Origin: Thermoanaerobacter wiegelii Rt8.B1
GTDB lineage: Bacteria > Bacillota > Thermoanaerobacteria > Thermoanaerobacterales > Thermoanaerobacteraceae
Reading direction: 5' to 3'
NCBI RefSeq assembly: GCF_000147695.2
Contig: NC_015958.1
Span: forward strand, 1,790,001-1,854,000
Length of the DNA: 64,000 bases
Shown: positions 28,332 through 37,134 of the stretch, piece by piece
How the letters are laid out: every line of letters begins with the position of its first letter
Numbering within the stretch: position 1 is the stretch's first letter
Program-made: the position numbers and the translations under genes
Notes under the pieces: generated by a model
Told to the model about the DNA's origin: nothing
The model's input: the letters and a program-made list of their open reading frames with translations, nothing else
Database searches by the model: none

Positions 28332-29078
28332 TTACTCCTCCAACAGCTCTTTTACAACTTCTATACCGTTTAATTTCATGTGATACAAAAACATGGTATG
28401 TATCAAATTGCCATCATGAGGCAGTATCTTGAGGGATTGAGCAGTTTTTACAGATGTATCATACGTTTCAACGCAATTTTCCGGTACAATTACATTTGCT
28501 TTAAGATTATTGGCATTTGCAATCATTTTTATAGACATAGCCGTCTGGTAAACGCATAAGTCAGTGCAATCTCCTACAACAATAAAAGTAGATTTTCCTT
28601 CCTTTATCATTTCAACAACTTTCTTCAAAAACTCATTCCCGCCTTCTAATTCCCCACCAAAAAACACATTTAATGAATTTTTCTCTACAATCACAGGTTC
28701 TCCTTCAACTACTTCTTTTAATTCGTCCACAATTTCACTTTCAAAAGTACCTTTTACACAATGAGGTGGAAATTCTCCAAATTCAACTGCATCTGAAGGA
28801 TGGGCGTCATTTAAAAAGAACACATTTTTTATCCCCATTCTGTAGCAGGCTTTCAATAAATTTTTTATGGGTTCTATTATGCCTGCAACTCTTGGACTTG
28901 CTAAAGGACCGCTTTTACAAAAACCGTTTAGCATATCTACAACCAAAACTGAAACCTTATCCTCTCCACCAGCATTGTATATCACACTGCTTAAACTTTT
29001 TTCTTCTAGGTTGCTATAAAAATCAAAAAGGTAATTTAAAAATGGCCTTGTGTTATACAAAAAACTGTCAAAATTCAT
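28332..29078 (-). CDS. Isochorismatase-family hydrolase, nicotinamidase-like
   Basis: A 248-residue cysteine hydrolase. The catalytic triad can be traced: Asp in LVVDMLNGFCKSG, Lys in VEKNSLNVFF, and the nucleophile Cys in VVGDCTDLCVYQTAMSI. Metal-site residues appear in FLNDAHPSDAVEFGEFPPHCVKGT. The layout resembles nicotinamidases (nicotinamide to nicotinate, NAD salvage), though the protein is longer than most and has an extra N-terminal segment. ATG at 29078 has AAGGGG eight bases upstream. It has its own unit between the phasin-like promoter and a phosphatase remnant. Confidence 0.82.
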   Translation of the reverse strand: MNFDSFLYNTRPFLNYLFDFYSNLEEKSLSSVIYNAGGEDKVSVLVVDMLNGFCKSGPLASPRVAGIIEPIKNLLKACYRMGIKNVFFLNDAHPSDAVEFGEFPPHCVKGTFESEIVDELKEVVEGEPVIVEKNSLNVFFGGELEGGNEFLKKVVEMIKEGKSTFIVVGDCTDLCVYQTAMSIKMIANANNLKANVIVPENCVETYDTSVKTAQSLKILPHDGNLIHTMFLYHMKLNGIEVVKELLEE

Positions 29079-29148
29079 AAAAAACACCCCTTTATATGTT
29101 TATTCTTACCAAAATTATACCATAAAAACAATTCTTAAACATAATGTA

Positions 29149-29367
29149 TTACATATTGAAAAAAGTTTCTCTAGCTACAGCCAAAAGTCTCCCCTCTAAG
29201 GCGTTCATAGAAGTCTTTTTACCCTTATCACCACCTATAAACCACTGAACCAACATAAGCATCCCATACAAAATTGGAGAATACACAACAATAAAAGTCA
29301 TAATCTTGTCCAAAAAAATATTATGGCCTACTAAGCCATTTATCATGTGAAAAAGTGTCAAATTCAT
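29149..29367 (-). pseudogene. PAP2/BcrC-type undecaprenyl-diphosphatase, N-terminal remnant
   Basis: A 72-residue open frame with the start of a BcrC-like membrane phosphatase: LINGLVGH-type opening (HMINGLVGHNIFLDKIM), VVYSPILYGMLMLVQWF as a membrane helix, and SMNALEGRLLAVA. Family members are about 180-200 residues and carry the phosphatase motifs in the second half. Here the frame ends at 29149, and no later motif is found in any frame before the next gene. The ribosome site and ATG remain intact. Confidence 0.6.
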
Positions 29368-29447
29368 GTTTCTTCACCTCACGAAATATTATAGAGGTGA
29401 AGTCTTAAAGGAAAATTAGATTTTCATTAAAAACAAATTAGAAAATC

Positions 29448-29769
29448 TTAAAAATCAATGCCCAAATTTTCTATAACAGATATAAATCCATCAACAACTT
29501 TGGGGTCAAACTGTTTTCCCGCATTTTTTCAATTCTTCAATAGCTTGAGCCATTGTAAATGAATCTCTGTAAGACCTTTTAGAAGTCATGGCATCAAAAC
29601 TGTCAGCCACAGCTATTATTCGTGAACCTAAAGGTATCTCTTTTCCTTTTAATCCATCGGAATAACCTTTGCCATCATATCTTTCGTGATGATGACGAAT
29701 TATCTTTGCGATATTTTCCATAACCTTCATCTTATTTATAATCTCATAACTCATAACCGGATGATCCAT
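29448..29769 (-). pseudogene. HD-GYP domain fragment with frameshift
   Basis: An 87-residue frame holds the second half of an HD-GYP phosphodiesterase domain: HHHERYDGKGYSDGLKGKEIPLGSRI and VADSFDAMTSKRSYR. It breaks at EELKKCGKTV. Shifting frame gives AGKQFDPKVVDGFISVIENLG and a stop at 29448-29450, which is the normal end of the family, so about two bases are missing near 29525. The HD half upstream is absent, replaced by a plus-strand kinase fragment. A dead relic of a cyclic-di-GMP phosphodiesterase. Confidence 0.75.
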
Positions 29770-29778
29770 TAAACTATT

Positions 29779-29922
29779 ATGATTCCAATTTTAATTGCAA
29801 TTGCAATTTTAGGAGGAATAATCATCTCAAACAAAGCATTAAACCCAATCAGTCATATGACTGAAGTAGCAACAGAAATAAGCGAAAGAATGAGTTTGGA
29901 CAATTCCAAACTCATTCCCTAA
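29779..29922 (+). pseudogene. Sensor histidine kinase fragment (second membrane helix and HAMP start)
   Basis: On the plus strand an uninterrupted frame reads MIPILIAIAILGGIIISNKA then LNPISHMTEVATEISERMSL. This is a membrane helix followed by the conserved P-[IL]-x-x-[ML]-T start of a HAMP linker, as in sensor kinases. It is cut on the left by the HD-GYP remnant and on the right it runs into the end of copA on the other strand. No kinase domain follows. A rearrangement scar. Confidence 0.5.
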
Positions 29923-32302
29923 ATCTTCTCAATCTCAAGGCATTTGATACAACTGATACTGAGCTAAATGCCATTGCGCCTCCTGCTATAGCTGGAGTTA
30001 AAAGGCCCATTGCGGCAAATGGTATGCCGATTGTATTGTATACAAAAGCCCAGGATAAATTTTGATATATATTTCTCATGGTAGCTTTGCTTAATTTTAT
30101 GGCGGTCACAATACCCATAAGATTACCACTTATCAACGTTATATCCGAGGTTTCTATCGCCACATCTGTACCTGTACCTATCGCTATGCCAACATCCGCA
30201 GTAGCTAAAGCAGGAGCATCATTAATACCATCTCCCACCATTGCAACTACTTTTCCCATTTTTTGAAGCTTCATAACCTCTTCAGCTTTATGTTCTGGCA
30301 ATACTTCTGCCACCACATTTTTTATACCAACTTGTTTTGCTATTGCCTCAGCAGTCCTTTTATTATCTCCCGTAATCATGTATACTTCGATACCCATAGC
30401 TTGTAACTCTTTAATAGCTTTTGCCGAGTCACTCTTTACGGTATCTGCAACAGCTATAATGCCATAAACTCTGTCGTGAGATGCCAATATCATTGCTGTT
30501 TTACCTTGTGATTCTAGTTCTGTGACCTTATCTTCAATTGACGTTATATCAATATTTTGTCTGTCCATGAGCCTTCTATTGCCAATATAAAATTCTTTTT
30601 CATTTATCGTAATGCATATACCGTAGCCTGGTATAGCCTCAAATTTTTCAGGATCTTCCAATATTTTGAATTTTTCTTTTGCTTTATTAACAATTGCTTG
30701 GCCCAATGGGTGCTCAGAATTTTTTTCTGCAATTCCCGCTATTTTTAGTATCTCATCTTCGGTGAAATCTCCAAAAGCTTCTATGTCTGTAACTTCCGGT
30801 TCTCCTTTTGTTATCGTCCCAGTCTTATCAAGCACTATTGTCGTTATTTTTCCTGCTTTCTGCAGTTGTTCTCCTCCTTTTATGAGTATACCATTTTCTG
30901 CTCCTTTTCCTGTCCCTACCATCACAGAGGTCGGAACTGCAAGTCCAAGGGCACACGGGCATGCAATTACAAGTACTGATACTGCATTTATTATGCCCGC
31001 ATTAAAATCTCCATGCACAAAATACCAAATTAAAAATGTGGTAGCAGCTATACCCATAACTGTGGGTACAAAAATACCAGAGACCTTATCAGCAATTTGT
31101 TGAATTGGCGCTTTTGATCCTTGGGCGTCTTCCACCATTTTAATAATTTGCGATAGTACCGTATCTTTACCCACTTTTGTCGCTTCAAATTTAAACGTTC
31201 CTGTTTTATTTATCGTAGCACCAATTACTTCATCACCAACGCCTTTTTCTACAGGAATAGATTCACCAGTTATCATAGATTCATCTATTGTGGAACTACC
31301 CTCAACTATTTTTCCGTCAACTGGTATTTTTTCACCCGGCCTTACAACAACGATATCCCCAACTTTGACTTCTTCAATAGGTATATCTAATTCTTGCCCA
31401 TCCCTTATCACTCTTGCGGTCTTTGCTTGTAGTCCCATAAGGTTTTTTATTGCTTCAGATGTTTTCCCCTTGGCTGTAGCTTCAAGCAGTTTACCCAATG
31501 TTACAAGCGTTATAATAACTGCTGATGCCTCAAAATACAAGTAATTGTGTATCTCATGAGAGGGTTTGGTAAATACATTGTACAAACTATAAAAATACGC
31601 TGCAGATGTTCCCATCGCTACCAAAGTATCCATATTTGCCGTCATATTTTTTAAATTGTTCCACGCACCCTTATAATATCTAAAACCTACGATAAACTGA
31701 ACAGGTGAAGATAAAAATACCTGTAACCACGGATTATCAAGTATTCCTCCTGAAATTTTAAACATTCTAAAAACCATTGATATTACTAACGACACAGTTA
31801 AAATCGCTGAATATATTACAAGTTTCCTTAATGTATTTATTTCTCTCTCCTTTATCTCTTTTCCTGTATCAATACCTACTCTAGTTTTTTCCTTTGCATC
31901 ATATCCTATATCTTTTATCGCTTTAATCATTTTTTCTGTATCAACTTCATTTGAATCATATTCGACAATTGCTGTCTCAGTCGCAAAATTAACTGATGCA
32001 TTGCTTACACCAGGCAGGTTTTTTAAGGTTTTTTCGATTTTGGCAGCGCATGATGCGCAGGACATACCCACAAGTGCAAGCTCTGCTTTATCTTTTATTA
32101 CACCATATCCTATATCTTCTATTTTTTTCTCAATATCGCATATGTTAATTTTATCTGGATCATATATAACCGTTGCTTTTTCAATCGCAAGATTTACATT
32201 TGCATCTAAAACTCCATCTAAGCTTTTAAGCCCTTTTTCTATTTTTGTTGCACAAGCTGCACAAGACATCCCTGTTATTTTTAAATTAGCTTTTTCGGCC
32301 AT
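29912..32302 (-). CDS. copA: Copper-exporting P-type ATPase with two HMA domains
   Basis: A 796-residue P1B-type ATPase. Two N-terminal metal-binding domains carry [10 protein letters not shown] and [10 protein letters not shown] (CxxC). Then come eight membrane helices, the actuator TGES, the transport-site CPC ([15 protein letters not shown]), the phosphorylation site [15 protein letters not shown], and [13 protein letters not shown] plus two HMA domains marks a Cu(I) exporter. The chaperone copZ is encoded about 4.5 kb away, not next to it. No CsoR-type palindrome was found in front of it. Ribosome site AGAGGAGATG. Confidence 0.96.
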   Translation of the reverse strand: MAEKANLKITGMSCAACATKIEKGLKSLDGVLDANVNLAIEKATVIYDPDKINICDIEKKIEDIGYGVIKDKAELALVGMSCASCAAKIEKTLKNLPGVSNASVNFATETAIVEYDSNEVDTEKMIKAIKDIGYDAKEKTRVGIDTGKEIKEREINTLRKLVIYSAILTVSLVISMVFRMFKISGGILDNPWLQVFLSSPVQFIVGFRYYKGAWNNLKNMTANMDTLVAMGTSAAYFYSLYNVFTKPSHEIHNYLYFEASAVIITLVTLGKLLEATAKGKTSEAIKNLMGLQAKTARVIRDGQELDIPIEEVKVGDIVVVRPGEKIPVDGKIVEGSSTIDESMITGESIPVEKGVGDEVIGATINKTGTFKFEATKVGKDTVLSQIIKMVEDAQGSKAPIQQIADKVSGIFVPTVMGIAATTFLIWYFVHGDFNAGIINAVSVLVIACPCALGLAVPTSVMVGTGKGAENGILIKGGEQLQKAGKITTIVLDKTGTITKGEPEVTDIEAFGDFTEDEILKIAGIAEKNSEHPLGQAIVNKAKEKFKILEDPEKFEAIPGYGICITINEKEFYIGNRRLMDRQNIDITSIEDKVTELESQGKTAMILASHDRVYGIIAVADTVKSDSAKAIKELQAMGIEVYMITGDNKRTAEAIAKQVGIKNVVAEVLPEHKAEEVMKLQKMGKVVAMVGDGINDAPALATADVGIAIGTGTDVAIETSDITLISGNLMGIVTAIKLSKATMRNIYQNLSWAFVYNTIGIPFAAMGLLTPAIAGGAMAFSSVSVVSNALRLRRFRE

Positions 32303-32373
32303 ATTTTCATCTCCTCTTCATCTCTCAGTATTTTTATAGGAAATTCTTCCACATAAAAGGAGATTCCGAAATT

Positions 32374-33468
32374 TTATCTAACTTTTCTTTCTATTGTTCC
32401 CCCTCCTACAACAATATCTCCATCATAAAAAACTACTGACTGCCCTGGTGTAATAGCCCTTTGTGGATTGTCAAATTTCACAAAAACCCTCCCATCTTCA
32501 AGTGGTCGTATTACTGCATCCTGCTCTTTTGCAGTGTACCGTATCTTTGCTTTTACTCTCATCTCTCCTTCAAGTTTGTCAATTGAAATAAAGTTGTTAT
32601 TATAGGAAATGAGTTCATCCCCAAATACTTCGTCACCGTATCCTAATACTACCACATTATTTTCTGCATCAATATCGACAACATAGAGGGGTTTGCCAAC
32701 AGAAATTCCTAAACCTTTCCGTTGTCCTATTGTATAATGTATAATCCCTTTATGATAACCTAAAAATCTACCTCTCGTATCGCGGAATTCTCCTGGTTTT
32801 ATCTCTTCTTTGGCATTTTCTCTAATAAATTTTCCATAATCATTATCAGTTACAAAACAAATTTCTTGACTGTCTGGCTTTGATGCAACCGGAAGACCTA
32901 AATTTTGGGCCAATTTTCTAACTTCATCTTTTTTATATTTACCCAGTGGAAACAAAATATGCTCAAGCTGAGTCTGAGTAAGATTATATAGTACATACGT
33001 CTGGTCTTTTGAAGTATCTACAGACTTCTTTAATAAATACCTTCCTCTTTCTTCATCGTACTCTTTAATCGCATAATGGCCCGTCGCTACGTAATACGCA
33101 TCTATCATCCAGGCTCTTTTCAAAAGTTCTTCAAATTTTATATATTTATTGCAAGCAATACAGGGATTGGGAGTCCTACCTTTCAAATATTCATCTACAA
33201 AATAATCTATTACTTTTTCCTTAAAAACATCTTTAAAATTCATTACATAATATTTAATGCCAATCTTATTCGCTACTCTTCTAGCGTCATTAACAGCACT
33301 TAATGAACAACAGCCGCCTTCAACTCTTACTGCTTCCTCATCTTTGTCCTGCCATATTTGCATCGTAACACCTATAACCTCATATCCCTGTTCTTTTAAA
33401 AGATATGCTGCAACAGAGCTATCAACACCTCCGCTCATTCCCACAACTACTCTGTTGTTTTTCTGCAT
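32374..33468 (-). CDS. mnmA: tRNA 2-thiouridylase
   Basis: Thiolates U34 of tRNA-Lys, -Glu and -Gln using persulfide from a cysteine desulfurase. A 364-residue protein with the ATP-PPi motif [15 protein letters not shown], the first catalytic cysteine in [12 protein letters not shown] and the second in [15 protein letters not shown]. The desulfurase gene nifS overlaps just upstream (its stop lies 33 bases before this ATG), so the sulfur donor and user are co-expressed. The ATG at 33468 is preferred, though a strong AGGAGG lies 15 bases away; the start is less certain than the call. Confidence 0.93.
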   Translation of the reverse strand: MQKNNRVVVGMSGGVDSSVAAYLLKEQGYEVIGVTMQIWQDKDEEAVRVEGGCCSLSAVNDARRVANKIGIKYYVMNFKDVFKEKVIDYFVDEYLKGRTPNPCIACNKYIKFEELLKRAWMIDAYYVATGHYAIKEYDEERGRYLLKKSVDTSKDQTYVLYNLTQTQLEHILFPLGKYKKDEVRKLAQNLGLPVASKPDSQEICFVTDNDYGKFIRENAKEEIKPGEFRDTRGRFLGYHKGIIHYTIGQRKGLGISVGKPLYVVDIDAENNVVVLGYGDEVFGDELISYNNNFISIDKLEGEMRVKAKIRYTAKEQDAVIRPLEDGRVFVKFDNPQRAITPGQSVVFYDGDIVVGGGTIERKVR

Positions 33469-33500
33469 AGATAAATTCTCTAACCTCCTTGTAGATTCTA

Positions 33501-34655
33501 TCATACAATCTGTGACATTGACCTTAATCTTTTAATAATTTGTGGAAGTACTTCTAAAACCTTGTCTATATCGCTCTCTGTGTTATCTTTACCAATTGTA
33601 AGTCTTAACGACCCTCGAGCTAATTCCCTTGATTGCCCAATTGCCAGAAGCACATGAGAGGGCTCAAGTGAGCCAGAAGTGCATGCTGACCCACTGGAAG
33701 CACATATTCCAGCCATATCTAAGTTTAAAATAAGGGATTCGCCATCTATTAATTCAAATGATACATTAACATTGCCTGGAAGCCTTTTTGTTGGATGCCC
33801 GTTTAACCTCGTATAAGGTATTTTTTCTAATATTCCATTTATAAGTTTATCTCTTAAAAATGTAAGTTTATTTATATGAGAATCTAAATCTTTCGTTATA
33901 AGTTCTATCGCTTCCCCCAATCCTACTATTCCTGGAACATTTTCTGTACCTGCTCTTCTATTACTTTCCTGTGTTCCACCTTGTATAAACGAATGAAGCT
34001 TTACTCCCTTCTTTATATACAATGCTCCTACACCTTTAGGTCCATATATTTTATGGGCAGAGAGAGATAACAAATCTACATCTAATTTTTTTACATCTAT
34101 CGGTATATTCCCAACTGCTTGCACAGCATCAGTATGAAAATATATGTTTTTTTCATGAGCTATTTTGACAAGCTCCTCAATTGGCTCTATCGTACCTATC
34201 TCATTGTTAGCATACATGATAGAAACAAGGATTGTTTTGTCTGTAATTGCTTTTTTTAAATCCTCGGGCTTTACAAGTCCATATTCATCAACAGGAAGAT
34301 ATGTTACTTTAAAGCCTTCTTTTTCAAGATACTGACAAGTATGAAGTACTGCATGATGTTCAATTTCCGTTGTAATAATGTGATTTCCCCTATCTTTTAA
34401 TGCATATGCTACACCTTTTAATGCCCAATTATCAGACTCAGATCCTCCACTAGTAAAATATATTTCCTCAGCATCTGCCCCCAGCGCTTTTGCTACTTTT
34501 TCCCTCGCTTCTTCAATAGCTTTTTTCGCCTCTTGACCATGTGAATGCAAAGAAGATGGATTTCCAAAAATGTCGCTATAATATGGCAGCATCGCCTCTA
34601 ATACATTTTTGTCGACTGGAGTAGTTGCCGCATTATCTAAATAAATTTTCTCCAC
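33501..34655 (-). CDS. nifS: Cysteine desulfurase, NifS/IscS type
   Basis: A 384-residue PLP enzyme that takes sulfur from cysteine for tRNA thiolation and Fe-S assembly. Motifs: [12 protein letters not shown] at the N terminus, [12 protein letters not shown], the PLP lysine in [14 protein letters not shown], and the active-site cysteine in [18 protein letters not shown]. The short loop with [11 protein letters not shown] is typical of NifS/IscS group I enzymes. It lies between cysK (69-base gap) and mnmA. The start is GTG, with AGAGGCGA upstream. Confidence 0.95.
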   Translation of the reverse strand: MEKIYLDNAATTPVDKNVLEAMLPYYSDIFGNPSSLHSHGQEAKKAIEEAREKVAKALGADAEEIYFTSGGSESDNWALKGVAYALKDRGNHIITTEIEHHAVLHTCQYLEKEGFKVTYLPVDEYGLVKPEDLKKAITDKTILVSIMYANNEIGTIEPIEELVKIAHEKNIYFHTDAVQAVGNIPIDVKKLDVDLLSLSAHKIYGPKGVGALYIKKGVKLHSFIQGGTQESNRRAGTENVPGIVGLGEAIELITKDLDSHINKLTFLRDKLINGILEKIPYTRLNGHPTKRLPGNVNVSFELIDGESLILNLDMAGICASSGSACTSGSLEPSHVLLAIGQSRELARGSLRLTIGKDNTESDIDKVLEVLPQIIKRLRSMSQIV

Positions 34656-34724
34656 AAAAATCGCCTCTTTCTATTGTTTTTTACGTCTTAGTATATGTTC
34701 TGCATTTTTTATTCACAAGGGAGT

Positions 34725-35663
34725 TCAATATTCAAAAAGTTTGTGCATACTTAAATATCTTTCCCCAGTATCAGGCAACACAGTTACAACTCGTTTTCCT
34801 TTCCCGAGGCGATTTGCAACTTCAATTGCCGCAAAAACATTTGCTCCTGAGGAAATACCACAAAGAATTCCTTCCAGTTTTGCAAGTTTCATTGACATTA
34901 AAAAAGCATCTTTCTCTTTTACTTTTATAATTTCATCGATAACGTCAAGATTTAGTGTATCAGGAACAAATCCAGCTCCTATTCCTTGTATCTTGTGAGG
35001 CCCAGGTTTGCCGCCTGACAATACAGGAGATTCTTCCGGTTCTACTGCAAAAATCTTTATATCTTTGTTATATTGCTTTAAAATCTTTCCTACTCCAGAT
35101 ATCGTCCCACCTGTGCCTACTCCGGCCACAAATGCATCTATTTCTCCATTTGTATCTTTTAATATTTCTTTTGCCGTTGTAAGTTCATGTATTTTTGGAT
35201 TCGCAGGATTTTTAAACTGATCTAACATTATATAGTCAGGGTTAGATTCTAAAATTTCTTGCGCCTTTTTTATAGCCCCTTTCATGCCTTCAGCACCGGG
35301 TGTTAAAACAAGCTCTGCTCCATATGACAAAAGTAAATTTCTTCGTTCTATACTCATCGTATCAGGCATTACAAGAATCAACTTATACCCTTTTACAGCA
35401 CTTACCATTGCAAGGCCAATGCCAGTATTTCCACTGGTAGCTTCAATAATTGTCCCACCAGGTTTTAATCTCCCTTCTTCTTCAGCCCTTTTTATCATAT
35501 TTAATGCAATTCTGTCTTTAACACTTCCACCTGGGTTAAAAGACTCTAATTTTACTATGACCTCTGATGCATCTTCTGGAACAATTCTATTTAACCTAAC
35601 CATAGGTGTATTGCCTATAAGCTGGGTTATATCCTCATAAATTTTGTCTTCTCTTTCAGACAT
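34725..35663 (-). CDS. cysK: Cysteine synthase A
   Basis: Makes cysteine from O-acetylserine and sulfide using PLP. A 312-residue protein with [18 protein letters not shown] containing the PLP lysine, the phosphate loop [13 protein letters not shown], and [12 protein letters not shown]. First gene of cysK-nifS-mnmA: cysteine made here can feed the desulfurase and then tRNA thiolation. Ribosome site AAAAGGAGG. A promoter with tandem ATTCCGA boxes lies upstream. Confidence 0.95.
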   Translation of the reverse strand: MSEREDKIYEDITQLIGNTPMVRLNRIVPEDASEVIVKLESFNPGGSVKDRIALNMIKRAEEEGRLKPGGTIIEATSGNTGIGLAMVSAVKGYKLILVMPDTMSIERRNLLLSYGAELVLTPGAEGMKGAIKKAQEILESNPDYIMLDQFKNPANPKIHELTTAKEILKDTNGEIDAFVAGVGTGGTISGVGKILKQYNKDIKIFAVEPEESPVLSGGKPGPHKIQGIGAGFVPDTLNLDVIDEIIKVKEKDAFLMSMKLAKLEGILCGISSGANVFAAIEVANRLGKGKRVVTVLPDTGERYLSMHKLFEY

Positions 35664-35682
35664 AATTTTTTGCCTCCTTTTA

Positions 35683-35752
35683 ATTCCGAGTATTCCGATA
35701 AGAATTATAAATTTCCTCTTTTTAAGGTATCACAATCTTATATCAATGTCAA
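35683..35752 (-). promoter_or_regulatory. cysK promoter with tandem ATTCCGA boxes
   Basis: A -35 box TTGACA (35747-35752) is followed 17 bases later by TACCTT (35724-35729), a weak -10 box. Between it and the ribosome site the plus strand has ATTCCGA twice (35683-35689 and 35692-35698). GGAAT-type half-sites are typical of Rrf2-family sulfur and iron-sulfur regulators such as CymR and IscR; assignment to that family is inference. Confidence 0.4.
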
Positions 35753-35802
35753 TAGGTTCATTTACGTATCTAAATTGTCATGTTATTAAACATTGTCTGT
35801 AA

Positions 35803-36060
35803 GTTGAAGTAATACATTCGCAAAGAAAGGTTCAATATTGTCATCCACCCGCAAGTGTTCATGTAGTAAAACAACTGCTTCATGACTTTAAGTCAGTCAA
35901 AAAACACAAAGATTTCTGGATAAAGATGAGTAACAAATATGTATTTATAAGGTATTTCGCTATAAGAGATAAAAGTGGCGAATACATGGGGACTTTAGAG
36001 GTGACACAAGATATTGCTCCTATAAAAGCAATAGAAGGGGAAAAACGACTTATATCTTAG
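35803..36060 (+). pseudogene. DUF438 / PAS domain C-terminal remnant
   Basis: On the plus strand, in an open frame without a plausible start, RKVQYCHPPASVHVVKQLL is followed by FWIKMSNKYVFIRYFAIRD and GEYMGTLEVTQDIAPIKAIE, ending GEKRLIS and a stop at 36058-36060. This is the conserved C-terminal PAS domain of DUF438 hemerythrin-like sensor proteins, including the CHPP motif. The N-terminal 300 or more residues are missing. Only the last 80 codons survive, so it is a relic. Confidence 0.75.
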
Positions 36061-36252
36061 CCTTTATCAAACTTAATGGGCGGTACAAGCCGCTCAAATA
36101 TCTTTTCCTTAGTCAGAGCAAATCATTTAGTAAAGTTAACACAGATATTTCATAAGTTCCACAAAACATCCTGTTATTTTGTTTATAAAAAAGTATAATA
36201 AAATAATATATGCAAATACTATTTTTTGATAATAAAAAGTGAGGTGTGTTAC

Positions 36253-36405
36253 ATGTCAGCAGAAAATGTAGTTAAATGTTCAGTAAATACTTGTAGTTAC
36301 TGGAAAGATATGAAATGTCATGCTCCATCGATTGAAATAAATTCAAAAGTAATGTCTGCAAAAACTAGTGCAGAAACAGAATGCACAACATTTAAACCAA
36401 GATAA
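36253..36405 (+). CDS. DUF1540 small cysteine-rich protein
   Basis: A 50-residue protein: MSAENVVKCSVNTCSYWKDM then KCHAPSIEINSKVMSAKTSA then ETECTTFKPR. The pattern CsVntCxYw...kChA...I.....A..s..TeC.tF is the DUF1540 family, with four conserved cysteines likely to bind a metal. The function is unknown. Members are common in spore-forming clostridia. The ribosome site is GTGAGGTG with the ATG at 36253. Its terminator hairpin (36415-36440) has been split from its T tract by a repeat element. Confidence 0.8.
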   Translation: MSAENVVKCSVNTCSYWKDMKCHAPSIEINSKVMSAKTSAETECTTFKPR

Positions 36406-36414
36406 CGCAAAGAA

Positions 36415-36440
36415 AAGCATTGATATTCTATTCAATGCTT
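36415..36440 (+). terminator. Terminator hairpin of the DUF1540 gene, left duplicate
   Basis: Arms AAGCATTGA and TCAATGCTT around an 8-base loop, ten bases after the DUF1540 stop. The hairpin is followed by CAG (the start of the repeat element), not by its T tract. The same 26 bases recur exactly at 36769-36794, where the T-rich tail is still present. Confidence 0.75.
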
Positions 36441-36768
36441 CAGTTTGTTGACAAAGTTAAAAAATATTCAAAGGAGATATTTTGCATCGTCGCTCCGATG
36501 TTCCAAAGCGACAAAACTAAAGCTCGACCTTCAGGCTCCGGCAGGGTACCGGGCACAATCGGCATCCATGCCTTAAGGTGCCCGCCTCCGCCATCCCTGG
36601 CTTCGGCCCTGCCTACGCCCTCGGTCTTGCTAAGTTTCCCGGCAAGTAAGTAAGCTTGTTTTTTCTATTTTTGCTTTATCAAACTCTCTTACTTGAGTGC
36701 CGGGTTGCTTTGTAACAAGTCGCTCCTTATGCAAAATATCTCCTTTACGAAAGTTTGTCTACAGTCTG
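36441..36768 (+). mobile_element. GC-rich structured repeat element, copy 1 (328 bp)
   Basis: A non-coding element with terminal inverted repeats: GGAGATATTTTGCAT near the left end (about 36473) and its complement near the right end (about 36728-36743), plus outer GACAAAG/CTTTGTC-like ends. The core is GC-rich and folds into stems, including GTCGCT/AGCGAC, CGGGCAC/GTGCCCG, GCAGGG/CCCTGC and GGCAT/ATGCC. A second copy on the other strand is at 50287-50550. Copy 1 holds about 60 extra bases that form the hairpin CCCGGCA...TGCCGGG (about 36638-36707). Exact 26-base terminator duplicates flank it. No protein is encoded, so it must be moved by others. Confidence 0.75.
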
Positions 36769-36794
36769 AAGCATTGATATTCTATTCAATGCTT
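36769..36794 (+). repeat. Right duplicate of the 26-base terminator hairpin
   Basis: Exact copy of 36415-36440. Here the hairpin is followed by TTCTTTC, so it is the working end of the original terminator. The pair is best read as a target duplication made when the 328-bp repeat was inserted. Confidence 0.75.
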
Positions 36795-36823
36795 TTCTTT
36801 CACTTTAAATTTTTTAATTTGTA

Positions 36824-37048
36824 TTACACTTCATATCCTGTATCAATAATTGCTTTTTTCATATCATCTACAGAAACTTTGGAAGGATCATATGTTACCG
36901 TAACATCACCTTTGTCAAGATCAACAACAGCTTTCGATACCCCATTTAACTTCTTTAGTGCGTTTTCAACAGACATTTTGCAATGGTTGCATGTCATCCC
37001 TTTAACATTTATGACAATAGTCTCACCTTTAGTTCCAAACCAGCCCAT
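36824..37048 (-). CDS. copZ: Copper chaperone, HMA-domain protein
   Basis: A 74-residue single heavy-metal-associated domain: VINVKGMTCNHCKMSVENAL has the CxxC site, and the rest has the beta-alpha-beta layout ending in AIIDTGYEV. It carries Cu(I) to CopA. The short N-terminal extension MGWFGTKGET is unusual. The ATG at 37048 is chosen, with AAAGGGG 10 bases before it; an upstream in-frame extension has no ribosome site. It lies apart from copA. Confidence 0.85.
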   Translation of the reverse strand: MGWFGTKGETIVINVKGMTCNHCKMSVENALKKLNGVSKAVVDLDKGDVTVTYDPSKVSVDDMKKAIIDTGYEV

Positions 37049-37134
37049 AATCCATATTCCCCTTTCATAAAATTTAAAATATATTAAATATATTATATCG
37101 AAGCAGCACACATTTTATCAAAAAACTTCCTGCA

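Noticed and set aside
30666-31103. A 145-residue plus-strand frame inside copA
   Set aside because: Antisense of the ATPase core; the motifs all lie on the minus strand.
36441-36768. A group IIC intron, which also targets terminators
   Set aside because: Too short, no GTGCG-type 5' end or domain V seen, and it duplicates its target, which introns do not.
36420-37070. Two plus-strand frames across repeat copy 1 and opposite copZ
   Set aside because: One reads through the repeat, the other is antisense to copZ; neither has a ribosome site or family match.
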